Below are positions 1 to 9,512 of a DNA stretch of 64,000 bases, piece by piece (position 1 is the stretch's first letter; every line of letters begins with the position of its first letter). A program made the translations under genes and the position numbers. The stretch is from Candidatus Melainabacteria bacterium (GTDB lineage Bacteria > Cyanobacteriota > Vampirovibrionia > Obscuribacterales > Obscuribacteraceae), in contig DAIDIP010000002.1 of assembly GCA_027451745.1 (NCBI GenBank), forward strand, positions 86,671-150,670. Reading direction: 5' to 3'. Below the pieces are notes generated by a model. The model searched no databases, was not told the origin of the DNA, and saw only the letters and a list, made by a program, of their open reading frames with translations.

Positions 1-396
1 AAAAGCAGCATTCATTTGTGAATCACCCATTACCACAATATTTGGATGATCTGTTCTAAAGTATGCCCTTGCCACCCACCAAGGCCATGGTCCTGATTTG
101 TCTATTTCATAAGGACTATGCAAAACCAGTTGGCGCAATTTATCTAATTGAATATCGGCAGCTTCAGAAGCAGGTGCATGGTTAAATAAAGCACTCAAAC
201 TAAAAGGTAAGGCGTTAACTAAAACAAATAAAAAGAAGGACAGAACCGCAGCAGATGACGCCCAACTCATTTTGGAAGCTGAAAGAGTCTGGTCGGTTTT
301 ATTTAAATATAGACTGTCCAGACAGCTAGTAGTGTTCTTGTCGGCACAATTTTTATCAGCCACGCTAACATTTGTATTGTTGGCCAAGTTTTTCAT
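1..396 (-). CDS. SGNH-hydrolase-like protein, N-terminal part (runs off window)
   Basis: The minus-strand frame is open from an ATG at 396 to the window edge (132 codons). Its ATG overlaps the TGA of the gene upstream (ATGA), which indicates translational coupling. Residues about 48-72 form a membrane segment. Near the visible end the sequence IVVMGDSQMNAA resembles SGNH block I, with Ser in the nucleophile position. With the preceding SGNH-like protein and the MBOAT protein it forms an acylation cassette. By family analogy (AlgJ/AlgX, DltD) such proteins move or remove O-acyl groups on exported polymers. The C-terminal Asp-x-x-His block is outside the window, so activity cannot be judged. 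Confidence 0.75.
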   Translation of the reverse strand, partial: MKNLANNTNVSVADKNCADKNTTSCLDSLYLNKTDQTLSASKMSWASSAAVLSFFLFVLVNALPFSLSALFNHAPASEAADIQLDKLRQLVLHSPYEIDKSGPWPWWVARAYFRTDHPNIVVMGDSQMNAAF

Positions 397-1613
397 AGCT
401 TGACACCCACATTAGCCAACTGATTTGACTCTTTATTAGACAGATCCAGCAAATTATATTGCTCAATACAATCAGCGATAGCCTCAATTAATTTAATACT
501 ACCTGTGGTGCTTAAATGCACGGTGTCACCAAAGTCTTCGTCATTAAAGCGTCCACTATTATCTAGATCAACAAAAGTGGCGCCATAGGTTTTGCTTAGG
601 ACCCTAAGATTATTCTTGTAAGCAGAAAAAACATGCTCAGGTAATAGCTGTCTATTTGTCGAGGTAATTGGCATGGCAATAATCAATACTTTGTCATCAT
701 TGTTGCGAGCTAGTTTTAAGAAGTCTACAAAAAACTTCGTTTGACAAGTAAAAGTATCCCAATTTGCTTTTCCGTAACGCGAGCGATATTCGTTCAAGTC
801 TTTAGCAAAACGGTTAGGGTCAATTTGCGGATTAGGAAAAAATATGGCTTGCTTTATACCGATAGACATTGGCTCATAATTAGGCAAAAGATTATGAACA
901 TCAGCTACAGTAAAACTATTGATTGCAGCATTGTCATGCTTCACTAATGCCACAAGCTGACTAGCGCATAATTGGCATTTGTCCCCCATTGCTTCAAGGA
1001 TCTTTTCCTTCTCACCATAGAAAGGAATATAGCGTCCAATTAAATAGTCTAATTTAGACTGCCAGTTTAAACCAATAAAAGACTCTATGGTTCGTTTATC
1101 TTCTTTTGGCAAAAGTTTGGCTAAACTGCGGTAAGGATCTGTACTAGCTGGACTGGCCAATAGATTGTCCAGAAAATCACGTGGACCAATACCATATATT
1201 ATGAGTCTGCCTCTTTCTGCCCTAGGCAATAAAAGCTTAGTGATCAAAAAAGCATCTGAGGGCATCAGACCAGGAATAGCAAAATTGAAATTAGTTGCTT
1301 TGTCCTTACCTTGGGCAACAAGCAAATTATTTAGCATGTCGCTTTTATGATGAATAGCTCCATTAACAGTGTGATTGAAAAATTTAGCATCAGCTAAATT
1401 AACCGGAGTAAGGACCAGAGAAGATCCCAAAATAACTACTGGTGCAGTTTTGCCTTTTTCTTTTTCAAAGTCAGCCAATGCCCATTCGGTCCAAGTTTGT
1501 TCTTCAGGCTCATTCTTCTGACCATGATCGTATTGTCCTAGATTTACTACTGCTTTTGCTGCCAGCAAGTTGATTGCTAAGAAGAGCAAAAGAGATAACA
1601 TAAACCTGGACAT
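393..1613 (-). CDS. Membrane-anchored SGNH/GDSL-like protein of an O-acetylation cassette
   Basis: The protein has 406 residues. Residues 5-22 form a hydrophobic signal anchor, so the rest should be outside the membrane. VVILGSS near residue 60 fits SGNH block I, and GDTVHLS near residue 368 gives the Asp-x-x-His pair of block V, so a Ser-Asp-His triad is plausible. The ATG at 1613 has an AGGT ribosome-binding site about eight bases upstream. It lies 78 bp downstream of an MBOAT gene and overlaps the next SGNH-like gene by 4 bp. By analogy with AlgI/AlgJ and DltB/DltD, the MBOAT passes acyl groups across the membrane and the SGNH protein transfers them. The polymer acylated is unknown. Confidence 0.7.
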   Translation of the reverse strand: MSRFMLSLLLFLAINLLAAKAVVNLGQYDHGQKNEPEEQTWTEWALADFEKEKGKTAPVVILGSSLVLTPVNLADAKFFNHTVNGAIHHKSDMLNNLLVAQGKDKATNFNFAIPGLMPSDAFLITKLLLPRAERGRLIIYGIGPRDFLDNLLASPASTDPYRSLAKLLPKEDKRTIESFIGLNWQSKLDYLIGRYIPFYGEKEKILEAMGDKCQLCASQLVALVKHDNAAINSFTVADVHNLLPNYEPMSIGIKQAIFFPNPQIDPNRFAKDLNEYRSRYGKANWDTFTCQTKFFVDFLKLARNNDDKVLIIAMPITSTNRQLLPEHVFSAYKNNLRVLSKTYGATFVDLDNSGRFNDEDFGDTVHLSTTGSIKLIEAIADCIEQYNLLDLSNKESNQLANVGVKL

Positions 1614-1691
1614 TGCTGATACCTGCTTAGTTTTTATCTTCAGTATTACTCCAGCGCAAGATATCTTACGACATCTATTCCAGTTTTTAGC

Positions 1692-3143
1692 CTAGAACTG
1701 GAAATAAATAAAGCGCGGAGAACTATCTGGACTAAATATAGTCAACACACACATTAATAAGACCATCACAGCCACTTGCATTGCCCAAGGTGGACTTTGA
1801 TAAATAGGCTTATCATTGAGCCAGTTTACGACTATTTGCGAAATAATCAGCGCTGGCAATAACAATAATAGGGCTGGGAAAATTATAGGATCACGTATTT
1901 GCAAAACAGTTAGTTGACTGGTGCTGAAATGCAAAATTTCATTTGGCACTTGGAACATTTTTTTGATAATTTGCCAGGCAATTTTTTCACTGTCGGCTCT
2001 AAATAATACCCAACCAAAACATACTAGTTGGAAAGTAAAAACTACAGAAATAACATGGTAGAGCTTAGATTGGAGGAATACTTTGGACACATTTAGCTTT
2101 TCAAGTAAATTGGTGTACTCTTTGTGCAAAATCAAAAGCACGCCTTGATATGCTCCCCACAACAGGAAGTGCGAAGCAGCACCATGCCACAATCCACCCA
2201 ATGTCATGGTAATGAATAAATTACGATAATTCATCCACTTAGAACAACGTGAGCCACCTAGTGGAATATATAGATAGTCACGCAACCAAGTAGAAAGACT
2301 TATATGCCAACGATGCCAAAAATCAGCAACGCTGCCAGCTAAATAAGGTAGATTAAAGTTGATTGGCACTTTGTAGCCAAATAATTTGGCTGAGCCACGA
2401 GCAATGTCTGTGTATCCAGAAAAGTCAAAGAAAATTTGAAAAGCAAAAGCATAAACAATCATCCACATATCTAATGAAGAAAATTGTTCAGGATGACTAA
2501 AGCCTGCTTGTACAACTAGTGAAAGATTGTCAGCTAATAATACTTTTTTAGCCAAACCCATAAGTATCAACTGCATGCCTTCATCCACATATTCCCATTT
2601 GAATATTTCAGGAATACTCAATTGCGGAATGAAATCCTGGTATCTCTTAATTGGACCGGCAATTTGGGTTGGGAAGAATGAAGCAAATAAAGCAAATTGC
2701 TGGAAAGACTTTACTACTGGTTTGCCTTTATAAACTTCAGCCACATAGTGAATGAATTCGAAAACAAAGAACGAAATGCCTAAAGGCAAAATGATATGCA
2801 AATGTGGTTCGCGCCAATTGATATCAAATAGACCAAGAAAATCTTTTACACTCAGTAAAGCAAAACTTGCATATTTAAAAATGCCTAGAGTAATTATATT
2901 TGCTGCTACTGTGGCAATTAACCAGCCTTTTTTATGCTTTTCACTTTTAGCCATGTAGTTAACAAAAACAAAGTTAACTGCAGTTAGCCCAAGGATGAGT
3001 AAACCATATACTGGTCTCCAAGACATGTAAAATACATAGCTCGCCACCAATAGTAGTGGCACGCGGAATTTATGGGGTAAAAGCCAAAACAATAGAAAAA
3101 CAGTTGGCAAAAAGACCAGATATTGAAGACTATTGAATAACAA
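1692..3143 (-). CDS. MBOAT-family O-acyltransferase (AlgI/DltB-like)
   Basis: This 483-residue protein has about ten hydrophobic segments. It carries the MBOAT core ADFWHRWHISLSTWLRDYLY followed by IPLGGS, and then LGGLWHGA with the invariant catalytic His. Length and motif spacing match AlgI-type alginate O-acetyltransferases and related peptidoglycan or teichoic-acid acylating enzymes. Such proteins transfer acyl groups through the membrane to exported glycans. It is first of three cassette genes transcribed leftward, followed by two SGNH-like proteins. No alginate or dlt gene is visible, so the substrate stays open. Confidence 0.9.
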   Translation of the reverse strand: MLFNSLQYLVFLPTVFLLFWLLPHKFRVPLLLVASYVFYMSWRPVYGLLILGLTAVNFVFVNYMAKSEKHKKGWLIATVAANIITLGIFKYASFALLSVKDFLGLFDINWREPHLHIILPLGISFFVFEFIHYVAEVYKGKPVVKSFQQFALFASFFPTQIAGPIKRYQDFIPQLSIPEIFKWEYVDEGMQLILMGLAKKVLLADNLSLVVQAGFSHPEQFSSLDMWMIVYAFAFQIFFDFSGYTDIARGSAKLFGYKVPINFNLPYLAGSVADFWHRWHISLSTWLRDYLYIPLGGSRCSKWMNYRNLFITMTLGGLWHGAASHFLLWGAYQGVLLILHKEYTNLLEKLNVSKVFLQSKLYHVISVVFTFQLVCFGWVLFRADSEKIAWQIIKKMFQVPNEILHFSTSQLTVLQIRDPIIFPALLLLLPALIISQIVVNWLNDKPIYQSPPWAMQVAVMVLLMCVLTIFSPDSSPRFIYFQF

Positions 3144-3269
3144 TTTGTACTCCTCATAAACTAAGCAGATTTCTATTGCTGCAAGCTGGCATAGCCCTTG
3201 CTTTTATCAGCAATAGCATAGCAAGTATTTTAGCCGGATTCCAAGTATATCCAGCTAAAGAAAAGTCTA

Positions 3270-4028
3270 TTAAGCTAAATTGTCTTTATGTTGAACTTCT
3301 TCATGGTGCTCAGGTTCGTCATGGGCTTTGGTAAAGCCAGCTGGCACCAATTGATAACCGCCACCATAAACAGTTTTAATATATTTACGATCAGCAGTTT
3401 CTAAACGTGTTCTTAGATGACGTATGTGTACACGAATTGTGTCTACGTCATCATCTGGAGAATAGCCCCAAACTTCTTCAAGCAATTTGCCTGTTGAAAC
3501 TGTTTGTCCGTGATGTTGCATTAAGCAATGCAATATTTCAAATTCAGTCGGTGTTAGCTTTACAACTCTGTCTTTTACTTTGGCTTGCAAATTTTCAGGT
3601 ATGAGAATTATTTCACCAGCTGTCAAGATTTCTGGCAAAGTAGCTGAATCAGGAACTGAACCGGCGCGTCTAAGTAATGCCCTTACCCGTACTTGTAATT
3701 CCGGGTCTTCAAAAGGTTTGACTAAATAATCATCAGCCCCAGCATCAAAACCAGACACTTTGTCTTTGATCATACCAAGAGCGGTTAGCATCAGTACCGG
3801 AATTGTATTGGTGTTTGGATTTTGTCTAAGCCTTTGGCAAACAGTAAATCCATCTAAGTCGGGCATCATGACATCCAGGATGATTAAGTCAGGCTTATTT
3901 TGCTGAGCAAGAGCCAATCCTTTAATGCCATCATTAGCGGTGGTAACGTGGTGGCCAACTAGCTCAAGATTTACTTTCACCAATTCAGCTATGGCCTGGT
4001 CGTCGTCGATTACTAAAATTCTGGCCAA
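3270..4028 (-). CDS. rpaA: OmpR-family response regulator of the RpaA type
   Basis: The protein has 252 residues. The receiver domain (3-120) keeps acidic residues at 8-10, phospho-acceptor Asp52, Thr82 and Lys104. The winged-helix DNA-binding domain spans about 130-235. Several stretches are characteristic of cyanobacterial RpaA rather than generic PhoB/Omp[63 protein letters not shown] and [12 protein letters not shown]. RpaA is the circadian and energy output regulator in cyanobacteria, paired with SasA/CikA. The start is TTG with an AGGAG site nine bases upstream. No histidine kinase or kai gene lies in the window. The RpaA call is by remembered motif similarity. Confidence 0.82.
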   Translation of the reverse strand: MARILVIDDDQAIAELVKVNLELVGHHVTTANDGIKGLALAQQNKPDLIILDVMMPDLDGFTVCQRLRQNPNTNTIPVLMLTALGMIKDKVSGFDAGADDYLVKPFEDPELQVRVRALLRRAGSVPDSATLPEILTAGEIILIPENLQAKVKDRVVKLTPTEFEILHCLMQHHGQTVSTGKLLEEVWGYSPDDDVDTIRVHIRHLRTRLETADRKYIKTVYGGGYQLVPAGFTKAHDEPEHHEEVQHKDNLA

Positions 4029-4067
4029 CTTTTTTTCTCCTATGAGATTGTTTTTCCGCTGATCATG

Positions 4068-5174
4068 TCAGATTGCGTTAGCAGTAGTCAATTTTACGCC
4101 AATTTTGAGCTTCCGGTCGCCACGCAGAACCGTAAGTGTAACAACTTGACCTGGCTTTTTCAGTTCCAGATATGACAAGAGGTCATCTGCAGAGTGTATT
4201 GGTCTGTTATCAATGTCCGTAATAATATCCGCCGCTGTTACATCCAGGCTCTGGATAGTAAACGGACCTTGTTTATAGACCGATAATTTTGGTCCACAAA
4301 TGCCAGCAGCTGCTGCTGGACCATTTTCGTCCAATCTTGTTACACGCAGACCTTTATCTACTACTTGTACAGCCTGGATACCAAGATCAGATCGTATAAC
4401 TTGATGGTTTGTAATTAATTGCGGCACAATTTCTTTAGCAATATTTATAGGAATAGCTAAGCCAATACCTGCTGATTGCCCCGAACGACTCAAAATAGCT
4501 GTTGTTATACCAATCAATTTGCCTTGTGAATCTAATAAAGGGCCACCTGAATTGCCTGGATTAATAGCAGCATCAGTTTGAATGATTCCTTTTATCAGTC
4601 TGCCATTCTCTAATCTTAGTGTGCGTCCTAAGCTAGAGATTATTCCTTGTGTCATTGTGCGATCCAAACCAAATGGATTACCTATAGCAAAAACTTTTGC
4701 TCCTACTTCTAATTTAGAAGAATCCCCATAAGGTATAGTTTGCAACTTAATTGCAGCAGGTACTTCTATTTTTAAAATAGCTAGATCATTAGGCGGATCT
4801 ACACCTATTGTTTTAGCTGGCAGCACTGTTCCATCATAAATTGTGGCGCGCAATGTATTAGCATTCTGAATAACATGATAATTGGTCAATATATAACCAT
4901 CTGTGCTTATTACAGTGCCTGAACCATAACCTTCGTGAGGCACAACATTGAAAAATGGATCAACAGCCGCTGAAACACTAGAAATATTTACCACTGCTTT
5001 ATTGGTGTTTTTGTAGATGCGAATATTATTTGCTTCTTCTTCACTTATATGTGAATTTGCAGGCTTATCTTGAGCAGCGGAAGCCAGGGCTGAATTAGCG
5101 AATAAATTGATTGGTGCGAAAAATGCATACAGAGCGCAAGATAAACTGAAGGCTATGCGATAACCTAATTTCAT
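4068..5174 (-). CDS. HtrA/Deg-family periplasmic serine protease
   Basis: The 368-residue protein has a signal peptide (about 1-33). The trypsin-like domain has the triad His100 (TNYHVI), Asp130 (NDLAIL) and Ser209 (NPGNSGGPL). A single C-terminal PDZ domain covers about 265-360. One PDZ and this length fit HhoA/DegQ/DegS types rather than two-PDZ DegP. It should degrade or refold damaged envelope proteins. Its ATG overlaps the plsY stop by four bases, so it is translated from the plsY message. The rpaA-type gene lies 39 bp further downstream on the same strand. Confidence 0.93.
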   Translation of the reverse strand: MKLGYRIAFSLSCALYAFFAPINLFANSALASAAQDKPANSHISEEEANNIRIYKNTNKAVVNISSVSAAVDPFFNVVPHEGYGSGTVISTDGYILTNYHVIQNANTLRATIYDGTVLPAKTIGVDPPNDLAILKIEVPAAIKLQTIPYGDSSKLEVGAKVFAIGNPFGLDRTMTQGIISSLGRTLRLENGRLIKGIIQTDAAINPGNSGGPLLDSQGKLIGITTAILSRSGQSAGIGLAIPINIAKEIVPQLITNHQVIRSDLGIQAVQVVDKGLRVTRLDENGPAAAAGICGPKLSVYKQGPFTIQSLDVTAADIITDIDNRPIHSADDLLSYLELKKPGQVVTLTVLRGDRKLKIGVKLTTANAI

Positions 5175-5827
5175 TTAGACTTACCCCCAATTTTTGGTTC
5201 TGTCCCAGATATTATTCTACCAATATTAGCTTTATGCCTTATGGTGACATAAATAAATCCTAGTACGCAATAACCAATATAACTTGGTATTGGCTTGAAG
5301 AATATCATCAATGGAATACAAATAGCCGTAGCTAATATTGAAGCAATCGAAACTATTTTGCCAATATAAAGTATTAGCATCCAAGCAATAAAAGTGAAAA
5401 GACCCACTCTAAAATCTAAGGCAAACAAAGTTCCCAAACCAGTAGCTGCACTTTTGCCGCCTTGAAATTTTAAAAATATAGACCGACTATGTCCAATTAA
5501 AGCAGCCAATGCAATTAGCACCGGAAATATAGAATTAGAGTCAACCGCTTTGCCGCTCAGATAACCAATATGCGGAAAATTGGAGCAATTGCGAAGTACT
5601 TCTATAACTACAACAACTGGCGCATATCCTTTTAGAAAGTCAAGAAAGAATACGGTAATACCAGCTCTCTTGCCTATATTTCTATAAACATTGGTGGCTC
5701 CAGTAGAACCGCTGCCAACTGTTCTTAAATCGATTCCTTTTAGCCATTTACCAGCCAAATAACCAGTTGGTATCGAACCAACTAAATAAGTGACAAGCAG
5801 ACTTAGAACAACAAAAGCAATTATCAT
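5171..5827 (-). CDS. plsY: Glycerol-3-phosphate acyltransferase PlsY
   Basis: This 218-residue membrane protein transfers acyl groups from acyl-phosphate to glycerol-3-phosphate, the first acylation in phospholipid synthesis. The three PlsY signatures are present: GSIPTGYLAGK, then GSGSTGATNVYRNIGKRAG near residues 38-56, then GHSRSIFLKFQGGKSAATG. Five or so hydrophobic segments fit the family. The ATG at 5827 has a GGGGT-type ribosome-binding site. It is coupled to the HtrA-type protease by a 4-bp overlap and follows der on the same strand. Confidence 0.95.
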   Translation of the reverse strand: MIIAFVVLSLLVTYLVGSIPTGYLAGKWLKGIDLRTVGSGSTGATNVYRNIGKRAGITVFFLDFLKGYAPVVVVIEVLRNCSNFPHIGYLSGKAVDSNSIFPVLIALAALIGHSRSIFLKFQGGKSAATGLGTLFALDFRVGLFTFIAWMLILYIGKIVSIASILATAICIPLMIFFKPIPSYIGYCVLGFIYVTIRHKANIGRIISGTEPKIGGKSK

Positions 5828-5883
5828 TTATTCTTACCCCAGCAGTCATATTATCATCTGATTTGACTGGCCGTAGTAGTTTA

Positions 5884-7251
5884 CTATTTATTGCGCTCTT
5901 TAGCCCGCATTCTTATTTTTATAGGCGTACCAGAAAATTCAAAAGCTTCTCTTATTTTTCTTTCTATATAATGTTCATAGTTATCAGTCATCAATTCTGG
6001 ATCGTTCACAAATAATAGAAAAGTTGGTGGACGAACATCAACTTGAGTGCAGTAATAAATTTTTAGTCTTCTGGCTCGTTTTCCTGATGGTGGCGGCGTA
6101 AGCGCCACTGCTTCATTCATTACTTGATTGAGTATGGCTGTAGGTACTCTGCGGCTTGATTGTTCATAAGCTTTCTTAGCCGCAGTGAGTAAATTATGAG
6201 TTCTCAGTTTATTCTTTGCGCTCGTAAAAATAACTTCGGCAAAAGATAATTGTTTTAATTCTCGTCTTACATGTTCAGTGTATTCATTCATAGCACCTGA
6301 ACTTCTATCTTCTACAAGATCCCATTTATTCAAAACAATTACTGCTGCTTTACCCGCCTCATCAATTTTAGTAGCTATTTTTTGTTCTTGATTTGAAATT
6401 TCTTCATTTACATCAACAACCAAGGCTACTACATCAGCTCTATCAATAGCTTTAAGCGCACGTACTACAGCAAATGCTTCTACACCATAATCCACTTTTG
6501 ATTTGCGTCTTACACCAGCTGTATCGATTACAACAAATTCTTGTCCTTCATGCTTAATTTTTACATCAATAGCATCGCGCGTTGTACCAGGTTCTGGAGA
6601 AACAATTGTGCGCTCATGTCCACTTAAAACATTTAAGAAAGATGATTTACCAACATTCGGTTTGCCCACAATAGCTAAAGCGATTGTTTCTTTTTTCTCT
6701 TCTTCTGCTTCTATTTCATCATCTTCTTCAGAATCTTTTTTCTTTTTTTCTATACTATATGGAAATGCTTGTGTTACTCGATCTAATAAGTCGCCTACTC
6801 CGCCGGTCCCACGCAAAGCAGAAAGCGAAATTGGTTCGCCTAAACCAAGCTTAAAGAAATCAAAAATATTGTTTTCTTCTTTAGGTGTATCAATTTTGTT
6901 CACAGCTAAAATAACTGGCTTAGATGTTTGTCTCAGCATATTAGCTACGTCTTCATCATATGGATTAAGACCATTTTTTCCATCAACTAAAAACACAACT
7001 ACATCGGCTTCATGCATAGCAAGATCAACTTGCTGTAATACTTGTTTAGACAATGTTTCTTTACTGTTGAGGATGATGCCGCCAGTATCAATGACCAAAA
7101 AGTCTTTGCCAGCCCAATGTACTTCGTGATACAAACGATCACGGGTAACTCCAGGATTGTCATCTACAATGGCTGTTCTATGACCAACCATCCGATTGAA
7201 TAACGTAGACTTACCCACATTAGGACGTCCTACAATAGCTACGCTATACAT
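5884..7251 (-). CDS. der: Ribosome-assembly GTPase Der (EngA)
   Basis: The protein has 455 residues and the two tandem GTPase domains that define Der. G1 motifs are GRPNVGKST (8-16) and GKPNVGKSS (196-204), each with DTGG/DTAG and NKxD motifs. A highly charged Lys/Glu/Asp linker occupies about 168-189. A KH-like domain makes up the last 90 residues. Der acts in 50S subunit maturation. The minus-strand start is ATG at 7251 with no obvious ribosome-binding site. It lies 56 bp upstream of plsY. Confidence 0.96.
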   Translation of the reverse strand: MYSVAIVGRPNVGKSTLFNRMVGHRTAIVDDNPGVTRDRLYHEVHWAGKDFLVIDTGGIILNSKETLSKQVLQQVDLAMHEADVVVFLVDGKNGLNPYDEDVANMLRQTSKPVILAVNKIDTPKEENNIFDFFKLGLGEPISLSALRGTGGVGDLLDRVTQAFPYSIEKKKKDSEEDDEIEAEEEKKETIALAIVGKPNVGKSSFLNVLSGHERTIVSPEPGTTRDAIDVKIKHEGQEFVVIDTAGVRRKSKVDYGVEAFAVVRALKAIDRADVVALVVDVNEEISNQEQKIATKIDEAGKAAVIVLNKWDLVEDRSSGAMNEYTEHVRRELKQLSFAEVIFTSAKNKLRTHNLLTAAKKAYEQSSRRVPTAILNQVMNEAVALTPPPSGKRARRLKIYYCTQVDVRPPTFLLFVNDPELMTDNYEHYIERKIREAFEFSGTPIKIRMRAKERNK

Positions 7252-7394
7252 TATATGAGCGCTGCCTCAGCTCTATCCCTTCGTCTCGTACGCGCATATC
7301 CTTCCTCATTTCATGAACTAAGCCTCCTCGGCATCGTTCACCCCACTTATTCATTTTATTTTGTGTACGCATGAATTATTGCTGATCCTTCTTC

Positions 7395-9512
7395 TTATCC
7401 TTGCTTTGGCTGGGCATCTTTTTCTTTTTTAAATTGTCCAAATTTTTTGCCCAGCTTAGGCGCTTGTGCATCAAGCCATCTCATCAAAACATCTTTGGCA
7501 GTATTTAAATAAACTGCTAATTCAGTGTCTCCTCCTTGGTCAGGATGGACCCCAGGAGCAGCTATTGCCTTTTTCCAGGCATCTTGCACAACTTCATAAG
7601 TAATATTATCCATCCTCACGCCTAAAATCAAGCATGACTTCCTAACTTCAGGCGGGACTACTTTGGGTTTGAAGGTGCCGGCATTACTAGTATTTGTATT
7701 TTCTTCATTATTTGAATTAGCTTCTTGATTCTTAGTAGATCCGATAAATTTACTGCGAGATGGATTATTGAGCCAGACTTCAAATTCTTTGCCAGTACCA
7801 ATTGAATGCGCATCTGCCATTTGTTCAGCTGCATTTTTTATGTGACTTTGAATAAGATTGCGCAATTCATCACCAGACACTAAAGATTTTTCTTGGCTTT
7901 CTTTTTTGTCGGCTTCTTTCTTATCGGACTGTTTCTTTTCGCTTTCTGTCGCAACCGCACCTTCCACAGGAGCAATGTCGCCCGTATCTACTTCATTAGA
8001 TAAACTAGATGCAGCAAGTATAATTTGATCCCCTGTCACTAAATCTGAAGATTGTCCCATTGCTGCTTCTTCTTTATCGTGAAGTAAAGGTAAAAGCTTT
8101 GGCTCTGCGACAGGACTTATGGGCACAACAATTTCACTAACAGATGTAACAACTGGTGGCACAGTTTCAGCCTGATCTATGATTTCAGCTTTATCTTCCT
8201 TAGCTCTAACCTGAATCTCTAATTCAATTTGCGAATGTGTTTCACTTTGATTGCTTTCTTCAATTTTCCAATCAGGCTGAAGGTCAGATTTAAGAGGCAT
8301 GCCAAAAGCTTGCCGCCACTTGCTCTCTATTTCTGACAATGCGTTTTTCTCAGATTCATCTGGCACTCCCCAATCAACAGGTATTGAGCTTGAAGTAATT
8401 TCGTCCGCACCTGTTTTTACTTCTTGGGACAATATTTTATTTTCTTTAGCAAGACCAACTTCTGACGTCAATTTAGCTCTTATCTGTGAAGCAAGCTGCA
8501 TTGGTATTTCGGTCATTTTCTTTATGAGTGACTGTTGTTCTAGGTCCGGCTTTGCTTTAGGATCAATTTCTTTGTCTTTTATTTCTGGTTCAACAAAAAT
8601 TTGTGGTTCGGCGACGACTGGTGGTCCAGCGACGACTGGTGGTTCGGCGACGACTGGTGGCCCAGTGAGGCTTGAAGGTTCAATAAAGGTTTGTGGCTTA
8701 GCAAAAGCTTGCCGCTCAGCCAACGTTTGAAAAAATGGAGCCGCTTGTATTGGAACACTTTCTTCAATTTTTGCTAGTTCTTCTTTGATTTCCTTTTTCG
8801 CCTCAGTCTTATATATTGGCTCCAGCAATGATTCTTGCGGCAACTGTCCTAAATTTGTTTTGCTTGTTTTGAGGCGAGCAAAAGGAGAAACAAAAGCTGG
8901 TCTATCTGCTTTGCCTAAATTACCCAACGAGCCATAGGTGACTGATTGTGTAGCAATCGATTCAGATTGCGATGATAGGCTTTCTTCGCCATTGGTACCA
9001 ACTGATTTATTGCCATTACTGAATAGATTTTTGGCATGGTCTTTAAGAGAGGACACTTTAAAGTAGTAGATTGTCTCAATGTCTTTCCAGGATAAATCTT
9101 TGATTTGGCTATAATAATCAGCCAGGTAGGGATCGCTGCCGGCATAATTCACTATTAATTCGTCTGCATTAGCCCAAGGGGGAACAGCGCTTTCTTGCTT
9201 TAATGGCATCTGCCCTGCATTTACTGGTTGCCCTTCATTGCCAGCCAGTTTTTGCATTAATTCGTTTTTTTCTTGCTCTAATTTTCTTAAGTGCGCGGTT
9301 AGATCCAAAGAAGTTTGTACATCCATACCAAAGCTACCGCCTCGAGCAGCAATGATTTGTTGCATTGCATCCTGATGCCTATAAATTACCGCCCGCGATA
9401 CTTTTAACTCGTCAGCCACAGTGAAAGGGTTAACATCCCAAGATTTACCTTTAACTGTCTCTATAGCTTTTTGAACCGCTTCCGTACTTAAATTGATATC
9501 TTCATCTGGCAT
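7395..9512 (-). CDS. HTH-type protein with disordered middle and C-terminal J-like domain
   Basis: I do not recognise this 705-residue protein as a named family. Residues about 8-55 look like a helix-turn-helix (FTVADELKVSRAVIYRHQD), similar in layout to TetR or transposon-adaptor HTHs. Residues 75-100 are coiled-coil-like. A long acidic, Pro/Glu/Ser-rich stretch (about 160-590) appears disordered and holds the 18-bp tandem repeat. Residues about 625-690 resemble a DnaJ J-domain, with VHPDQGGD holding the HPD tripeptide needed to stimulate Hsp70 ATPase. A DNA-binding domain joined to a J-domain suggests recruitment of DnaK to DNA-bound complexes. That role is inference only. Confidence 0.7.
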   Translation of the reverse strand: MPDEDINLSTEAVQKAIETVKGKSWDVNPFTVADELKVSRAVIYRHQDAMQQIIAARGGSFGMDVQTSLDLTAHLRKLEQEKNELMQKLAGNEGQPVNAGQMPLKQESAVPPWANADELIVNYAGSDPYLADYYSQIKDLSWKDIETIYYFKVSSLKDHAKNLFSNGNKSVGTNGEESLSSQSESIATQSVTYGSLGNLGKADRPAFVSPFARLKTSKTNLGQLPQESLLEPIYKTEAKKEIKEELAKIEESVPIQAAPFFQTLAERQAFAKPQTFIEPSSLTGPPVVAEPPVVAGPPVVAEPQIFVEPEIKDKEIDPKAKPDLEQQSLIKKMTEIPMQLASQIRAKLTSEVGLAKENKILSQEVKTGADEITSSSIPVDWGVPDESEKNALSEIESKWRQAFGMPLKSDLQPDWKIEESNQSETHSQIELEIQVRAKEDKAEIIDQAETVPPVVTSVSEIVVPISPVAEPKLLPLLHDKEEAAMGQSSDLVTGDQIILAASSLSNEVDTGDIAPVEGAVATESEKKQSDKKEADKKESQEKSLVSGDELRNLIQSHIKNAAEQMADAHSIGTGKEFEVWLNNPSRSKFIGSTKNQEANSNNEENTNTSNAGTFKPKVVPPEVRKSCLILGVRMDNITYEVVQDAWKKAIAAPGVHPDQGGDTELAVYLNTAKDVLMRWLDAQAPKLGKKFGQFKKEKDAQPKQG
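8607..8660. repeat. Three tandem 18-bp units inside the HTH/J-domain gene
   Basis: Three head-to-tail 18-bp units (8607-8624, 8625-8642, 8643-8660) share the core GCGACGACTGGTGG and differ at two or three bases. On the minus strand they encode repeats of Pro-Pro-Val-Val-Ala-Glu/Gly in the disordered middle of the protein. The unit is a multiple of three, so copy changes would keep frame. Confidence 0.9.

Noticed and set aside
6503..7129. 208-codon plus-strand ORF
   Set aside because: It is antisense to der, which has complete GTPase motifs; the plus-strand translation is Ser-rich with no pattern of a real protein.
8299..8730. 143-codon plus-strand ORF
   Set aside because: It lies antisense to the HTH/J gene and its repeats are only the shadow of the 18-bp tandem units.
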